Source: Tritrichomonas musculus
Taxonomy: Eukaryota > Parabasalia > Tritrichomonadida > Tritrichomonadidae
Assembly (NCBI GenBank): GCA_039105265.1
Contig: JAPFFF010000011.1
Location: forward strand, 248,001-312,000
DNA: 64,000 nucleotides
Reading direction: 5' to 3'
Of the stretch, positions 21,167 through 30,411 are shown piece after piece (within the stretch, counting starts at the first letter, position 1; each line of letters opens with the position of its first letter). Position numbers and translations under genes: made by a program. The notes under the pieces were generated by a model. It had not been told where the DNA came from, did no database searches, and saw nothing but the letters and a program-made list of their open reading frames with translations.

Positions 21167-21733
21167 ATGGATATTGATATGGATACTGGTACAGCAACTG
21201 ATACAGCAACTGGTACAGCAACTGGTACAGATACTGATACAGCAACTGATGCTGAGATACTCCTAAAGATCGTAGATGGTATCACCGATTTGCGCCGAGA
21301 TGTCAAGCATTTGATTAAGCGTATGAACCATAAACGCAAACCATCTACTGATACCCCAAAGGCTGAAGCACATATCGACACCACTCAGGACACCACTCAG
21401 GATGCAAATGACTCACCTCCTGAGACTCCATCTATTGAACATCCTCGACCTCGTTTAAATCGCACCCATATATTCAATCGAAGCAAGTTCCTGGATATTG
21501 GGGATCACGACCGATTGATCCAATATGTCACATCACAGTCGGTAATCGATGCGATCTCCAACGCAGAACCTCATAAACGTGTATCCCTATTGCGTAGACT
21601 CATACGTGATAACCTAAAGTTGAGTATCTCCATGTATATGACCCAAAAACTAATCAACACCCATATGCCTATAAACGGTCCACCAAGGGAACCAGCTCCA
21701 GACCCAGATGAGATCGATACAACCGATTTCTAA
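21167..21733 (+). CDS. unknown protein of C with Thr/Ala/Asp repeat N-terminus
   Basis: 188 residues, not recognised. The first ~28 residues are a low-complexity run (TATDTATGTATGT) encoded by a 12-bp minisatellite near 21172-21250. A charged helical segment follows (DITDLRRDVKHLIKRM style, ~35-55), then a Pro/Thr linker and a conserved-looking C-terminal half with FLDIGDHDRLIQYV and a Pro-rich acidic tail. The start at 21167 is preceded by TATTTTTGCAT, the promoter-like motif of the element. The Thr/Asp run is probably variable in length between copies. Confidence 0.7.
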   Translation: MDIDMDTGTATDTATGTATGTDTDTATDAEILLKIVDGITDLRRDVKHLIKRMNHKRKPSTDTPKAEAHIDTTQDTTQDANDSPPETPSIEHPRPRLNRTHIFNRSKFLDIGDHDRLIQYVTSQSVIDAISNAEPHKRVSLLRRLIRDNLKLSISMYMTQKLINTHMPINGPPREPAPDPDEIDTTDF

Positions 21734-21783
21734 CCGTAGTCCAAAAATATTTTTGCAAAAACCGACCCCATGATGGATGCGTA

Positions 21784-21981
21784 ATGCATTCTCTAGAGGA
21801 ACCAACATACGTACCCGGGATTGCACATCAATCCCTCAATGAAAATACCTGCATCCACCATGAGGCTGGTTGGGGTTGCAAATGCCGGCAAATGCCCGTA
21901 TTACCCCATAATCCACAAGTAATAGCTTACCCAAGGTGTTTAGTGCGCTTGGGCTCTATCACAAATATGGACCGGAAATAA
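21784..21981 (+). CDS. possible small protein (doubtful)
   Basis: 65 codons with four Cys and four His (including CIHHEAGWGCKC), no homologue in the window. An ATATTTTTGCA motif lies upstream near 21748, as before other genes, but the first ATG after it opens only a very short frame, and this start overlaps that stop (TAATG). The tRNA-like stretch on the other strand begins just downstream. It may be non-coding. Confidence 0.25.
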   Translation: MHSLEEPTYVPGIAHQSLNENTCIHHEAGWGCKCRQMPVLPHNPQVIAYPRCLVRLGSITNMDRK

Positions 21982-21985
21982 TACG

Positions 21986-22080
21986 AAAAATCGGTATGGC
22001 AGTGGATCGAACCTATGCCTGCCGCCGAAGCTGGGAGACATCCTTCTTGATCCAACAACTATACCAGTTAGCGCTAACAC
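21986..22080 (-). ncRNA. tRNA-like sequence with Pol III-type signals (uncertain)
   Basis: On the minus strand, TAGCGCTAACTGG (22064-22076) resembles a tRNA A-box and GGTTCGATCC (22004-22013) a B-box, about 50 bp apart. A run TTTTT (21986-21990) follows, as a Pol III terminator would. A proper cloverleaf could not be drawn by hand: the T-stem pairs only two bases and the acceptor ends do not match. It may be a decayed tRNA, a tRNA-like RNA, or chance. It sits in the 448-bp spacer before the polymerase gene. Confidence 0.35.
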
Positions 22081-22181
22081 ATATATGATTCCGATTTGCT
22101 ATTTAATCGAGTAAAATTCAAAAATAGTATGTCATCAACCGCGTTGCGATGATTATTTTTGTATTTTTACCAATGGGGTAA

Positions 22182-25100
22182 ATGAGTAATATTACTAGTT
22201 GGAATTTCGATAAAAAGGTTCTACCCACAGACATCGTCAGAGAATATATCGATATCATCAATGAGGAGTTCGGTGGGGGTATCTCAACCAGAAACCCATA
22301 TGTTGGACAGCTGAGCAGTCTCATAAAGTTCCTGAATGAGAACTCATTTGTAGCTCACACTGGTTTTGATCCCGATAATAAGCTCGAGGAATCAGATCTT
22401 GATACATTCATCAGGCGACTGAGGCTTACACGTGCTGAGCAGAGGCGTCTTGAGAAATTGGGGTTAGAACATGCTGAACGCTTACTGAATAGCAAGATTA
22501 AGAAGACGCATTTTGATAAAAGGGATTTAACCGCGAGTGATGTCCAAGATTATATCAAGATCGCCAACACAGAGTTCGATGGCAAAATCCCAACCGACAT
22601 ACCACAGGCCGCACAGCAGAGCAGTCTCATAAAGTTCCTAAATGACAATGCATTCGTATATCGCACGGATTACGACACCACTTATAAGCTCGAGGCATCA
22701 GATTTTGATAAATTCTTCGAGAGACTACATGATGAACAAGAGGATGAGCTGCTGAGGGATGCAACTGACAAGAATCTGATTGCACTTGAGGAGGTCAGAC
22801 TTGAACGTGAACGTGCTAAGCAATTGGAATGGGAGCGTGCTGAGCAGGAGCGTCTCCAGAAGCGGGAACAGAAACTGGCTGAGAAGTCGAAACGCGATCG
22901 ATTGAAGAAGAAACAGGAACAGGAGCGTGAAAAGCATCTCAAGATCTCGAATAAGCATTTTGGTGAAATCCACCCAGAAACTGTCAAAACATATATCGAT
23001 ATCATCAACACTGAGTTCGATGGTAACATCCCTACTAACACTACGTATATTCTTCAACTGGGCCCACTCAAGAAGTTCCTAAATGATTATTTATTTGTAC
23101 ATCGTACCGGTTTTGATCGCACTGGTAAGCTCAAGGAATCAGATTTTGATACATTCTTCGAGCAGCTGAGGGCTGAACGCCGTGCAGCATCAGATAATGA
23201 TTACTTCAGTAAATTCAATAGAGATGATTACAAGATTGAGGACCGCATTGATGAACGCCAGCAATTGAATACCTGGATTAAGTTCATTCAGCAATTAGAT
23301 GATGAACACAAAGCATATTCATATTTCAACAAGTATTATCCCGAGTATCTCGATAGAGCTGAAATACAAGATATACTCCGAGACAGGACTAAGGTTACAA
23401 AACTGAATCATATTATCGGTAGTAACGCTAGTATTGATGATAACAAAGCATATTCCTATTTCAACAAATATTTCCCCGAGTATATCGACAGAACTGAAAT
23501 ACATAATATACCCCGAGAAAGGACTAAGGTTACAAAACTGGTCCATATTATCAATGATTCCCCCAAGGTCACCGAAAATATTGATGATCTCCCCAAGGAC
23601 CCTGAAAATAATGAAATACTCGATTACCTCAGTGAGTTCGGCCATCAGTTCAAATCGAAACACACCGATTTCCTCATGGTGAATGAACCTGATAGCTATG
23701 ATAGGGCTGTTGAGGCTTGGCAATCATATGTCAAATATGCTGATAGTGATTACAAGGAGCGTGAGGATATCGATACCTATGAGCCAATATACATATACTA
23801 CTTCAACTCGATATCCTCATTGAACACCATATATGACGGCTTGCAACAGGTCTATAAGCGTGAGGTAAAACCATTCAAAATCTATTTCCAACTCTCGGGT
23901 GTATTTCAGTCCCCCAGTGAGGAGAATATGCTTGGGTATTCATGTGAATATGCAGCTAGGGAAATCAATTGGAACAACTATAAATCGGCTATCCCAATTG
24001 TGGTTCGTGATGAGCAATCACTTGATATCGTGAAGTACTATATTGAATCAGTACTGCACTCATATGAGACCTCAACATCTGGAACCAAGTTGATTATGGT
24101 AGGATCAGTCTCATTCACGGTATCTCGAATGGTCAAGGTTAGTGGTCCAATCAAGGATTTACCTCCTGAGATCAAAAATAGCAAATTCATCATCACGGAC
24201 AACGCTGATGACAATCTATGTTGGTACCGATTTCTGGCTGCATGTCTAGATGACCATCTGGTTGACCCTGAATTTGGTTGCAAAACTAAGCACCGTACAC
24301 AGGCAGCTAGGAAGCTCCTATGCGAGGATCACAATATAGTGTATTCTACTAAGCCATCTCAAGATGCAATCGATCTCCTGAACAACTATCCGGGAACATC
24401 AATTGAATCCATGAAGGCATCTGCCGAGAAGCATCACTTGAATGTGGACATCTATGAGTACTTGGAGGATCTCAAAGTCTATAACCTTCAGGACCAATGG
24501 AAATACAATGAGGACAACTCATTTAGGAAATCCGCATTGCTGTACACCCAAAATCGAATCATCCACATAATGTACATCAGGAATGCTGAGAAGCTGACCA
24601 ACATCCACATCTGCCCAAAGTGTGGTTCATATGCCCATTACGGTCATTACAACATGAGGTGTTTCGAGAACCATAAGCTACATTGTGACGGGGTATTTCG
24701 AAAGCGATTCATACCCAATCGTGAACCACTACCATACTGTCCACATATACTCAGCAATCCGGTGTACGAATATTGCTTAGCCTATGGTCTCGAATGGAAA
24801 CCCAACATATATTACATCACCTACGATTTCGAAACTGTTGAACAGCCTGTGAATGCATCTATTGGTTCATCCACAACCATCAACTCACGACTGATACCCC
24901 TGAGTGTATCATCATGTGTCAAATCGCAATCTGGTTGTACCACAAGGCACTTCTCATTAAGAGATTCATCTGAGTTCATCATCAAATGGATCGAGTGGTT
25001 GTTTGAGCAATCCAAGCAGGTATATCACGATAAGGTTCAATACATGAAATCCTTCATCAATCAACCAGTTGACAATCTCAAAACCATTGATCGCAACCTG

Positions 25101-27746
25101 AATGTGATAACCATATTTGGATTCAACTCGAGTAGATTCGATAGCAACCTATTCAAGGAGTATCTCAACTACAGTTCAGAAGGGACTACGTTATGGAGTG
25201 TTGAGCCCAATAGCATCATTGGTACCACATCCTCATTGAAGCAGTTCATATTGAAGTCACCCAAATACGATACCAAGTTGCGATTCATCGATGCACAATC
25301 ATTCGTAGCTGGAGGTACATTAAGGCAATTCGGGGTTGATTTTGGGGGAGTTGAGAATAGCTCGAAGGGTGTGTTCCCATATGAAGCCATCAATACTGAG
25401 AACTACAATGAGGTCCTCTCAAAAGCAGAGCCATTTGAGTATGAAGCGTTCTACAGCTATCTCAACCAGAAGAACCCATTGACACCAGATGATTACAAAC
25501 TATATCTTGAGGATGCCAAAAACTATGAAACCCGATGGGACTACCTACTTGCATACAATGATAATGATGTCGAGATGATGATCAAACCCATTGACAACCT
25601 GATTGCACTCAATGCTCAGTACAACGTGGACCTCATCTCAAACCTATCGCTAAGCAAGAATGCATCCTGTATCAAGTATGCACTTGCATATAAGGAATTC
25701 ATTCCAAATGCCGAATACTCTATACAGAATCCCATTAACAAATTCAAACCAAACCTCGATTGGTGGCGATTCAAATGCGAGAACTATTATAACCAGGATG
25801 TCAAGCATAATCAATCTCATAAGGACAAGCCCAGGAACCTCGATAAATGTGTTTGTGAGGAGCAATTCGATAAGTTCATGGAGATGTACAACAATCCAGA
25901 TACAGGCAAGTGCCATCTCTGTGGTGAGCACTTCACATGGACCAACAGACCTACTCTCGATAGAATCAATAATGATATCGGTCATGAACTCAGTAACTGT
26001 AAACTCGCTTGTGCGGAATGCAACAGACTTCGCAGTCGTGATGACCCCAATATAACCAAACTCCGAATTCAGCTGAAGAAGTACTGCAAGATGATGCATC
26101 TCCCAACACTCATCAACGATGAACAGGAGTATTACAGCTTACGGAACAACATCACTGGTGGTCTATCCAATGTCATGCACCGTGTCAACATCAAGGGTCA
26201 TACCAAAATAAACCGTTTTAGATACAACGCCGTTGATCACAAGGTAATCTCATATGATACTCCACACACGATGACTCATATTGTTGGAGTCGATTTCAAC
26301 AGCTTATACCCATCTGCATTCAGTTCAACCAAACATGATGCCAATCCATATCACGGGGGAGTCATGTATATGCCAGGTTCCATGATGGAACGATTCGAGG
26401 TGTACAAGGATGGGGTCAAAAATATGAAGACCTACAACACATGTATGGGTATCATCAACAGCCAGAAGTACCAAGAACACCCCGATTTCCTATTCAAAGC
26501 GGAGGTCATGTTGAAATGCCCATTATCCAAAATCAACTACTTCATCAATTTCCCACCTGTATTTCGCAATTTCGATATCACCAATGATGAGGCCACCATC
26601 GGCCCATATATGCACGACTACATGACTCGCAATAAGCTCCCATCAGTTGACAAAACTGAACGGAAGCTGACCATGAGTGTTGATACAATGGGTACCTATC
26701 AGACATTCTCGAACTACTACCTCTGGTTCCTCCTCGACCATGGACTTGTCATCGAGGATATCAAGAGTCTCACCAAATACGAGGCTCATCGCGGATTCAA
26801 CCCATTTGTTAGTGAGTTCATGAAACGCCGTCAGGATATCATCTCTGGATCCGAGCATGGCAATGGCTTGGGACAAGACTTGAGCGTAGCGAACGAGAAG
26901 TTCTATAAGATCAGCATGAATGGCTCATATGGGTACGATGGGATGAACACCGAGAAGTTCTCCAAAATCAAGATATGCTCACGCGATAAGACCTTCCAGA
27001 ATATCATCTACGACAACTATGTCAGTGGCACCAAATTGAGTGATGACAACTATCTACTCCAGATGAACCCAAAGAGCTTCAAATGCACGACATGCCTTCA
27101 GGAATCATTCTGGACTCTAGATAATGCCAAATTCTGGTATCTCACATTCATATACGACTTCATGTACAAGTGCCTTGATGTGGAGCGATTCCATTTCATA
27201 GAGGGGGACACTGATAGTGCGTATTTTGCGGTTGCTGGTGATGATACCAAGGGGTCCGATCAAGAGTTCAAATACATCATCAAGAATAGGGCATTCTATG
27301 ATGAGAACATATATAAGTTCATGCCGAACCCCAATATAAATACAATCGCTGATGAGAAGAAAATACTGGGTCTCTGCATTGAGAAATATGGTGAGAATAT
27401 GATAGCGTTAGCCCCTAAGTGCTACACCATATTTAATAGTGGAGCTGTAACCAAGGCACTCAAACTCAAGGGGGTCTCCCTCAAGAAAAACCGTATTACA
27501 AGTGATGATTACAAGGACATCATCGACAATGGTGGTGTGAAGGTTGGCAAAAATATCAATCTGCAGATGGTGATGAATAACAAAATCCAGAGCAAAATCA
27601 GTGAGATGGCGATGTCCAAGATCACGGTAAACAAGAATGCTCTCACCGGGACACACACCAAAATGATTGTCCTCGAGAACCAATCCTGTGCACCATTCAT
27701 CCACGGACTCACATCAGGGGACTATATTATATGCAATTCGAATTGA
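22182..27746 (+). CDS. family-B DNA polymerase of C with long repeat N-terminus and HNH-like insert
   Basis: 1854 residues, much longer than B's ~1056. Order: three repeats of ~75 residues (YIDIINEEF / YIKIANTEF / YIDIINTEF, about 1-330), two ~45-residue repeats (AYSYFNKY, ~370-460), a Cys...His region like OTU domains (DNLCWYRFLA ~677; HIMYI ~795) followed by CPKC. Then come exonuclease motifs YDFETVE (~882), FGFNSSRFDS (~983) and YNDNDVEMM (~1127), a CHLCG...LDRINNDIGHEL...CAECN zinc/HNH-like segment (~1244-1280), motif A VDFNSLYPSAF (~1371), motif B KISMNGSYGYDG (~1580) and motif C GDTDSAYF (~1676). It presumably replicates the element with protein priming; catalytic Asp residues are intact. 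The repeat N-terminus could serve as priming or scaffold protein (inference). Confidence 0.95.
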   Translation: MSNITSWNFDKKVLPTDIVREYIDIINEEFGGGISTRNPYVGQLSSLIKFLNENSFVAHTGFDPDNKLEESDLDTFIRRLRLTRAEQRRLEKLGLEHAERLLNSKIKKTHFDKRDLTASDVQDYIKIANTEFDGKIPTDIPQAAQQSSLIKFLNDNAFVYRTDYDTTYKLEASDFDKFFERLHDEQEDELLRDATDKNLIALEEVRLERERAKQLEWERAEQERLQKREQKLAEKSKRDRLKKKQEQEREKHLKISNKHFGEIHPETVKTYIDIINTEFDGNIPTNTTYILQLGPLKKFLNDYLFVHRTGFDRTGKLKESDFDTFFEQLRAERRAASDNDYFSKFNRDDYKIEDRIDERQQLNTWIKFIQQLDDEHKAYSYFNKYYPEYLDRAEIQDILRDRTKVTKLNHIIGSNASIDDNKAYSYFNKYFPEYIDRTEIHNIPRERTKVTKLVHIINDSPKVTENIDDLPKDPENNEILDYLSEFGHQFKSKHTDFLMVNEPDSYDRAVEAWQSYVKYADSDYKEREDIDTYEPIYIYYFNSISSLNTIYDGLQQVYKREVKPFKIYFQLSGVFQSPSEENMLGYSCEYAAREINWNNYKSAIPIVVRDEQSLDIVKYYIESVLHSYETSTSGTKLIMVGSVSFTVSRMVKVSGPIKDLPPEIKNSKFIITDNADDNLCWYRFLAACLDDHLVDPEFGCKTKHRTQAARKLLCEDHNIVYSTKPSQDAIDLLNNYPGTSIESMKASAEKHHLNVDIYEYLEDLKVYNLQDQWKYNEDNSFRKSALLYTQNRIIHIMYIRNAEKLTNIHICPKCGSYAHYGHYNMRCFENHKLHCDGVFRKRFIPNREPLPYCPHILSNPVYEYCLAYGLEWKPNIYYITYDFETVEQPVNASIGSSTTINSRLIPLSVSSCVKSQSGCTTRHFSLRDSSEFIIKWIEWLFEQSKQVYHDKVQYMKSFINQPVDNLKTIDRNLNVITIFGFNSSRFDSNLFKEYLNYSSEGTTLWSVEPNSIIGTTSSLKQFILKSPKYDTKLRFIDAQSFVAGGTLRQFGVDFGGVENSSKGVFPYEAINTENYNEVLSKAEPFEYEAFYSYLNQKNPLTPDDYKLYLEDAKNYETRWDYLLAYNDNDVEMMIKPIDNLIALNAQYNVDLISNLSLSKNASCIKYALAYKEFIPNAEYSIQNPINKFKPNLDWWRFKCENYYNQDVKHNQSHKDKPRNLDKCVCEEQFDKFMEMYNNPDTGKCHLCGEHFTWTNRPTLDRINNDIGHELSNCKLACAECNRLRSRDDPNITKLRIQLKKYCKMMHLPTLINDEQEYYSLRNNITGGLSNVMHRVNIKGHTKINRFRYNAVDHKVISYDTPHTMTHIVGVDFNSLYPSAFSSTKHDANPYHGGVMYMPGSMMERFEVYKDGVKNMKTYNTCMGIINSQKYQEHPDFLFKAEVMLKCPLSKINYFINFPPVFRNFDITNDEATIGPYMHDYMTRNKLPSVDKTERKLTMSVDTMGTYQTFSNYYLWFLLDHGLVIEDIKSLTKYEAHRGFNPFVSEFMKRRQDIISGSEHGNGLGQDLSVANEKFYKISMNGSYGYDGMNTEKFSKIKICSRDKTFQNIIYDNYVSGTKLSDDNYLLQMNPKSFKCTTCLQESFWTLDNAKFWYLTFIYDFMYKCLDVERFHFIEGDTDSAYFAVAGDDTKGSDQEFKYIIKNRAFYDENIYKFMPNPNINTIADEKKILGLCIEKYGENMIALAPKCYTIFNSGAVTKALKLKGVSLKKNRITSDDYKDIIDNGGVKVGKNINLQMVMNNKIQSKISEMAMSKITVNKNALTGTHTKMIVLENQSCAPFIHGLTSGDYIICNSN

Positions 27747-27752
27747 ATATTG

Positions 27753-27776
27753 GGTGTGGTAGAATTCTACCAGACC
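27753..27776. repeat. 24-bp palindrome, copy 2
   Basis: Same core GGTAGAATTCTACC with one mispaired position in the outer arms. It lies just after the polymerase stop. The following bases, with CATGGAGATAACC, recur inverted near 37520 beside copy 3, so a longer repeat of about 60 bp is shared. Confidence 0.95.
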
Positions 27777-27834
27777 CGGATTTCATGGAGATAACCCCTA
27801 AATCCCTGGAACAGCAAAAATGCTTTCCCGATAA

Positions 27835-30393
27835 TTAGGCCTTAAACACAGCTAATGTGGATCCGTTGATGATACCAGTTATGATACCCACTGTCATACG
27901 ATTTATTTTTGAGGTTATCGCAGTCTCACCAGTGAGTATCTTCAGTTTATTATCAGCGTTATCGATAAATACCTCATCCCCAATGGAATAGCATGAGGAG
28001 TCCTCAACCTTAACCATGTAATCCCCATGAGTGGCGAATGTGATACAACCATTGGCTTCATCGATTCTCACACATATACCAACATACTCCTTCCAGGTAC
28101 CAGTGGTCTTCACACTACATATGCAATCAGTGGTGTCAGCTTCAGTGCTAGGGATCCATTTCGAGTCCTCGCGATGATACACCTTACCGGTCATATATAC
28201 TGGGGCTCCAATGACGAAATCGGTGATGGTGTTAACCGATGACTCGATTGGGGAGTAGTGGGTGATGGTTGTACTGGCGATTGCGTGTAGTTTATCAACA
28301 TATGACTTCAATGCAAAGTTATCAGTCACATATTTCACCGAAGTAATCATATCATTGTTCACAGGTCGGTGGCGGATTAATGTGATAGATGCATCATATA
28401 TATTGGTCAGTGTATCGTCTTCAGCTCTCAATGAGATAATATGGGTATTATAATTAATATTTATTAATTCACCCCCGGAGGGGCTGAGAGCTGTCGCATC
28501 ACCACTGGTTGATTTGTAAATCATATTCAAACTCTTAAATAAACTGTATCCGTATTCAGCTTCTTCATATGATGCATCATCAGCATTTCGTTTGAATTTG
28601 ACGATAATAGTTTCGGTAGTGAATACTTTCCTTACATCATCATCAGGAACTACACAACCACGATCATTCTGTGTAAATTGAATTGTGATTTGTTGGGAAC
28701 CTTCATTAGTAATACTCTCAGTTTTTACAAATGGTGATTCGATTTGAGCTTTAATGACATTCATTAACCATTGAGTATTGCCACTTGAATTATACACCAT
28801 AAATTCACCACGATCATACCATACAATATACGATCCATTATCTAACACCATTCTATATCCTCTCTTATATTTTTCATAAGGCTTGAATATCAAATCATAA
28901 TGTTGTATATTGTTAATGTAATCCGTGTTAGAACCCCAATTAACATCAAATATCACATGTATATCGGTTTCTGGTAAGTATGGCTTTACAAATATATAAT
29001 CACGAACTGGATTCGGATATTCAATATTCAATTCAGTGCCATATAGTGCGGTGCTCAGTGCAGATTCATTAACCAAATCAGTGGGGATCTCAGGGATATC
29101 CGTTTTGAGAGCGTACTCACCTAAGTTCGCAAGCTTCGCATACTCACTTAAGTTCGCAAGCTTCGCGTAAGACTGTAAGTCCTGCGCTTTAGCGTACTCA
29201 CCTAAGTTCGCAAGCTTCGCATACTTTCCATCAGCCACATCCTTGGTCTCATACTTATCTAATTCATATGCGAGCTCATCTTCATCGACGAACTTCTCAT
29301 CAGCCTGGGCACTAGTATAATATGGTGTCAAGTCAACTGGTTCTGGGATATCCGCTTTGAGAGCATAAGTGTTCTTCACGTATCTCGCCGAATAAGCGTT
29401 TTTATCTGTTGGTTCGACAGTTTTGGTAATTGAGCATGACAGTATTTCCGGTGTATCACCAGTTCCTGGATTGATTAATTCATGGCTTTGATACAGAATC
29501 CATAGACCAGAACTACTTCCTTCCATACGCAGTATCTGAGAGGGTAGATTATCATCATCGTCATTGTACGAATAGTCTGCGTGAACATAATGGGCCGTAT
29601 AGTAACTGTCTGATGAGACAATATCCAACCCATATTGCTCAATCAGTTCATGATATGTGTCGTAATACAAATCAGGAATTGTATTATTGACGATTTCGAA
29701 TTGAATAGTTGTTTGCCCCTCAATAATCTCTGGGATATCGCCTTTCACTTGATCAATAGCATGGGTCATATCTGTTGTCAAAGCATATGGTTCCAACGCA
29801 GTACTCAATGCAGATCCATTAACCAAATCTGTGGGTATCTCAGGGAGGTCCTGGGTCTTCACATACTCACCTAAGTTCGCAAGCTTCGCGTACTCGGTCA
29901 TATCTGGTAAGTCCTGGGTCTTAGCGTACTCACCTAAGTTCGCAAGCTTCGCATACGGTTCCAAAGCAGTACTCAATGAATCACTCGTAACGATGTTCTC
30001 AGGGACCTCAGGTATTTCAGTAGATAGTGCACAGTTTTTGGCGATGTAATCACGTAATTCCCCAATGGCACCATCCACATCTTCACTAGATGCGTACTTC
30101 AGCATCTCCGTATTGAAATCCTCGGTTTTCACATAGTCGAATAGCTGGGTTTGCAAAGCATATGACTCAAGGTCCTTGGCTAAGGCATATTTTTCGAGTT
30201 GCTCACCAACTGTACTCGTAATGAGTTCCTTGATTTGCTCCTGGTTGGGACCAGTTATATTCGAGCCATTGGACCCAGAAGGTACTTCGCACTTGGCATG
30301 GCACATGCATGCATACTTTTTGATGTACTCTATTAGTAACTCGTCGATAGTGGCCGCTTTTATTGAAAATCCACTCTGTTCTATACTGAACAT
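27835..30393 (-). CDS. fibre-like protein of C
   Basis: 852 residues, full-length counterpart of the partial gene at 1-2830. N-terminal IDELLIEYIKKYA with three Cys, then many copies of YAKLANLGEYAKTQDLP and SALSTALEPYA (about residues 100-200 and 385-450), typical of trimeric fibre stalks. Beta-rich modules follow, and a C-terminal domain of ~150 residues with VGAPVYMTGKVY and KEYVGICVRI, reminiscent of phage tail-associated beta domains. It probably forms the attachment fibre. A DATALSPSGG run (28470-28501) is encoded by a short repeat shared with the 553-residue gene. It is divergent from 30412 with 18 bp between starts. Confidence 0.85.
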   Translation of the reverse strand: MFSIEQSGFSIKAATIDELLIEYIKKYACMCHAKCEVPSGSNGSNITGPNQEQIKELITSTVGEQLEKYALAKDLESYALQTQLFDYVKTEDFNTEMLKYASSEDVDGAIGELRDYIAKNCALSTEIPEVPENIVTSDSLSTALEPYAKLANLGEYAKTQDLPDMTEYAKLANLGEYVKTQDLPEIPTDLVNGSALSTALEPYALTTDMTHAIDQVKGDIPEIIEGQTTIQFEIVNNTIPDLYYDTYHELIEQYGLDIVSSDSYYTAHYVHADYSYNDDDDNLPSQILRMEGSSSGLWILYQSHELINPGTGDTPEILSCSITKTVEPTDKNAYSARYVKNTYALKADIPEPVDLTPYYTSAQADEKFVDEDELAYELDKYETKDVADGKYAKLANLGEYAKAQDLQSYAKLANLSEYAKLANLGEYALKTDIPEIPTDLVNESALSTALYGTELNIEYPNPVRDYIFVKPYLPETDIHVIFDVNWGSNTDYINNIQHYDLIFKPYEKYKRGYRMVLDNGSYIVWYDRGEFMVYNSSGNTQWLMNVIKAQIESPFVKTESITNEGSQQITIQFTQNDRGCVVPDDDVRKVFTTETIIVKFKRNADDASYEEAEYGYSLFKSLNMIYKSTSGDATALSPSGGELININYNTHIISLRAEDDTLTNIYDASITLIRHRPVNNDMITSVKYVTDNFALKSYVDKLHAIASTTITHYSPIESSVNTITDFVIGAPVYMTGKVYHREDSKWIPSTEADTTDCICSVKTTGTWKEYVGICVRIDEANGCITFATHGDYMVKVEDSSCYSIGDEVFIDNADNKLKILTGETAITSKINRMTVGIITGIINGSTLAVFKA
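28470..28501 (-). repeat. in-frame CCCCGGAGGGG-type repeat in the fibre gene
   Basis: Contains CCCCCGGAGGGGCTGAG and CTGTCGCATC, the same unit that is repeated in the gene at 34193-35854. Translated as DATALSPSGG. Element A's fibre gene lacks it at the matching site and has a Ser-rich run instead. Confidence 0.85.
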
Positions 30394-30411
30394 TTACTAT
30401 AAAATAAAGGT

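Noticed and set aside
21993-22065. Plus-strand tRNA of 73 nt with GGTATGG/CTATACC ends
   Set aside because: The acceptor-like ends pair, but no T-arm or anticodon arm can be formed; the plausible box signals are on the other strand.
29090-29230. Regularly spaced repeats (AAGTTCGCAAGCTTCGC) that could suggest a CRISPR-like array
   Set aside because: They are codons of the YAKLANLGEYAK stalk repeats in the fibre gene, with spacing set by the protein repeat; no unique spacers or leader are present.
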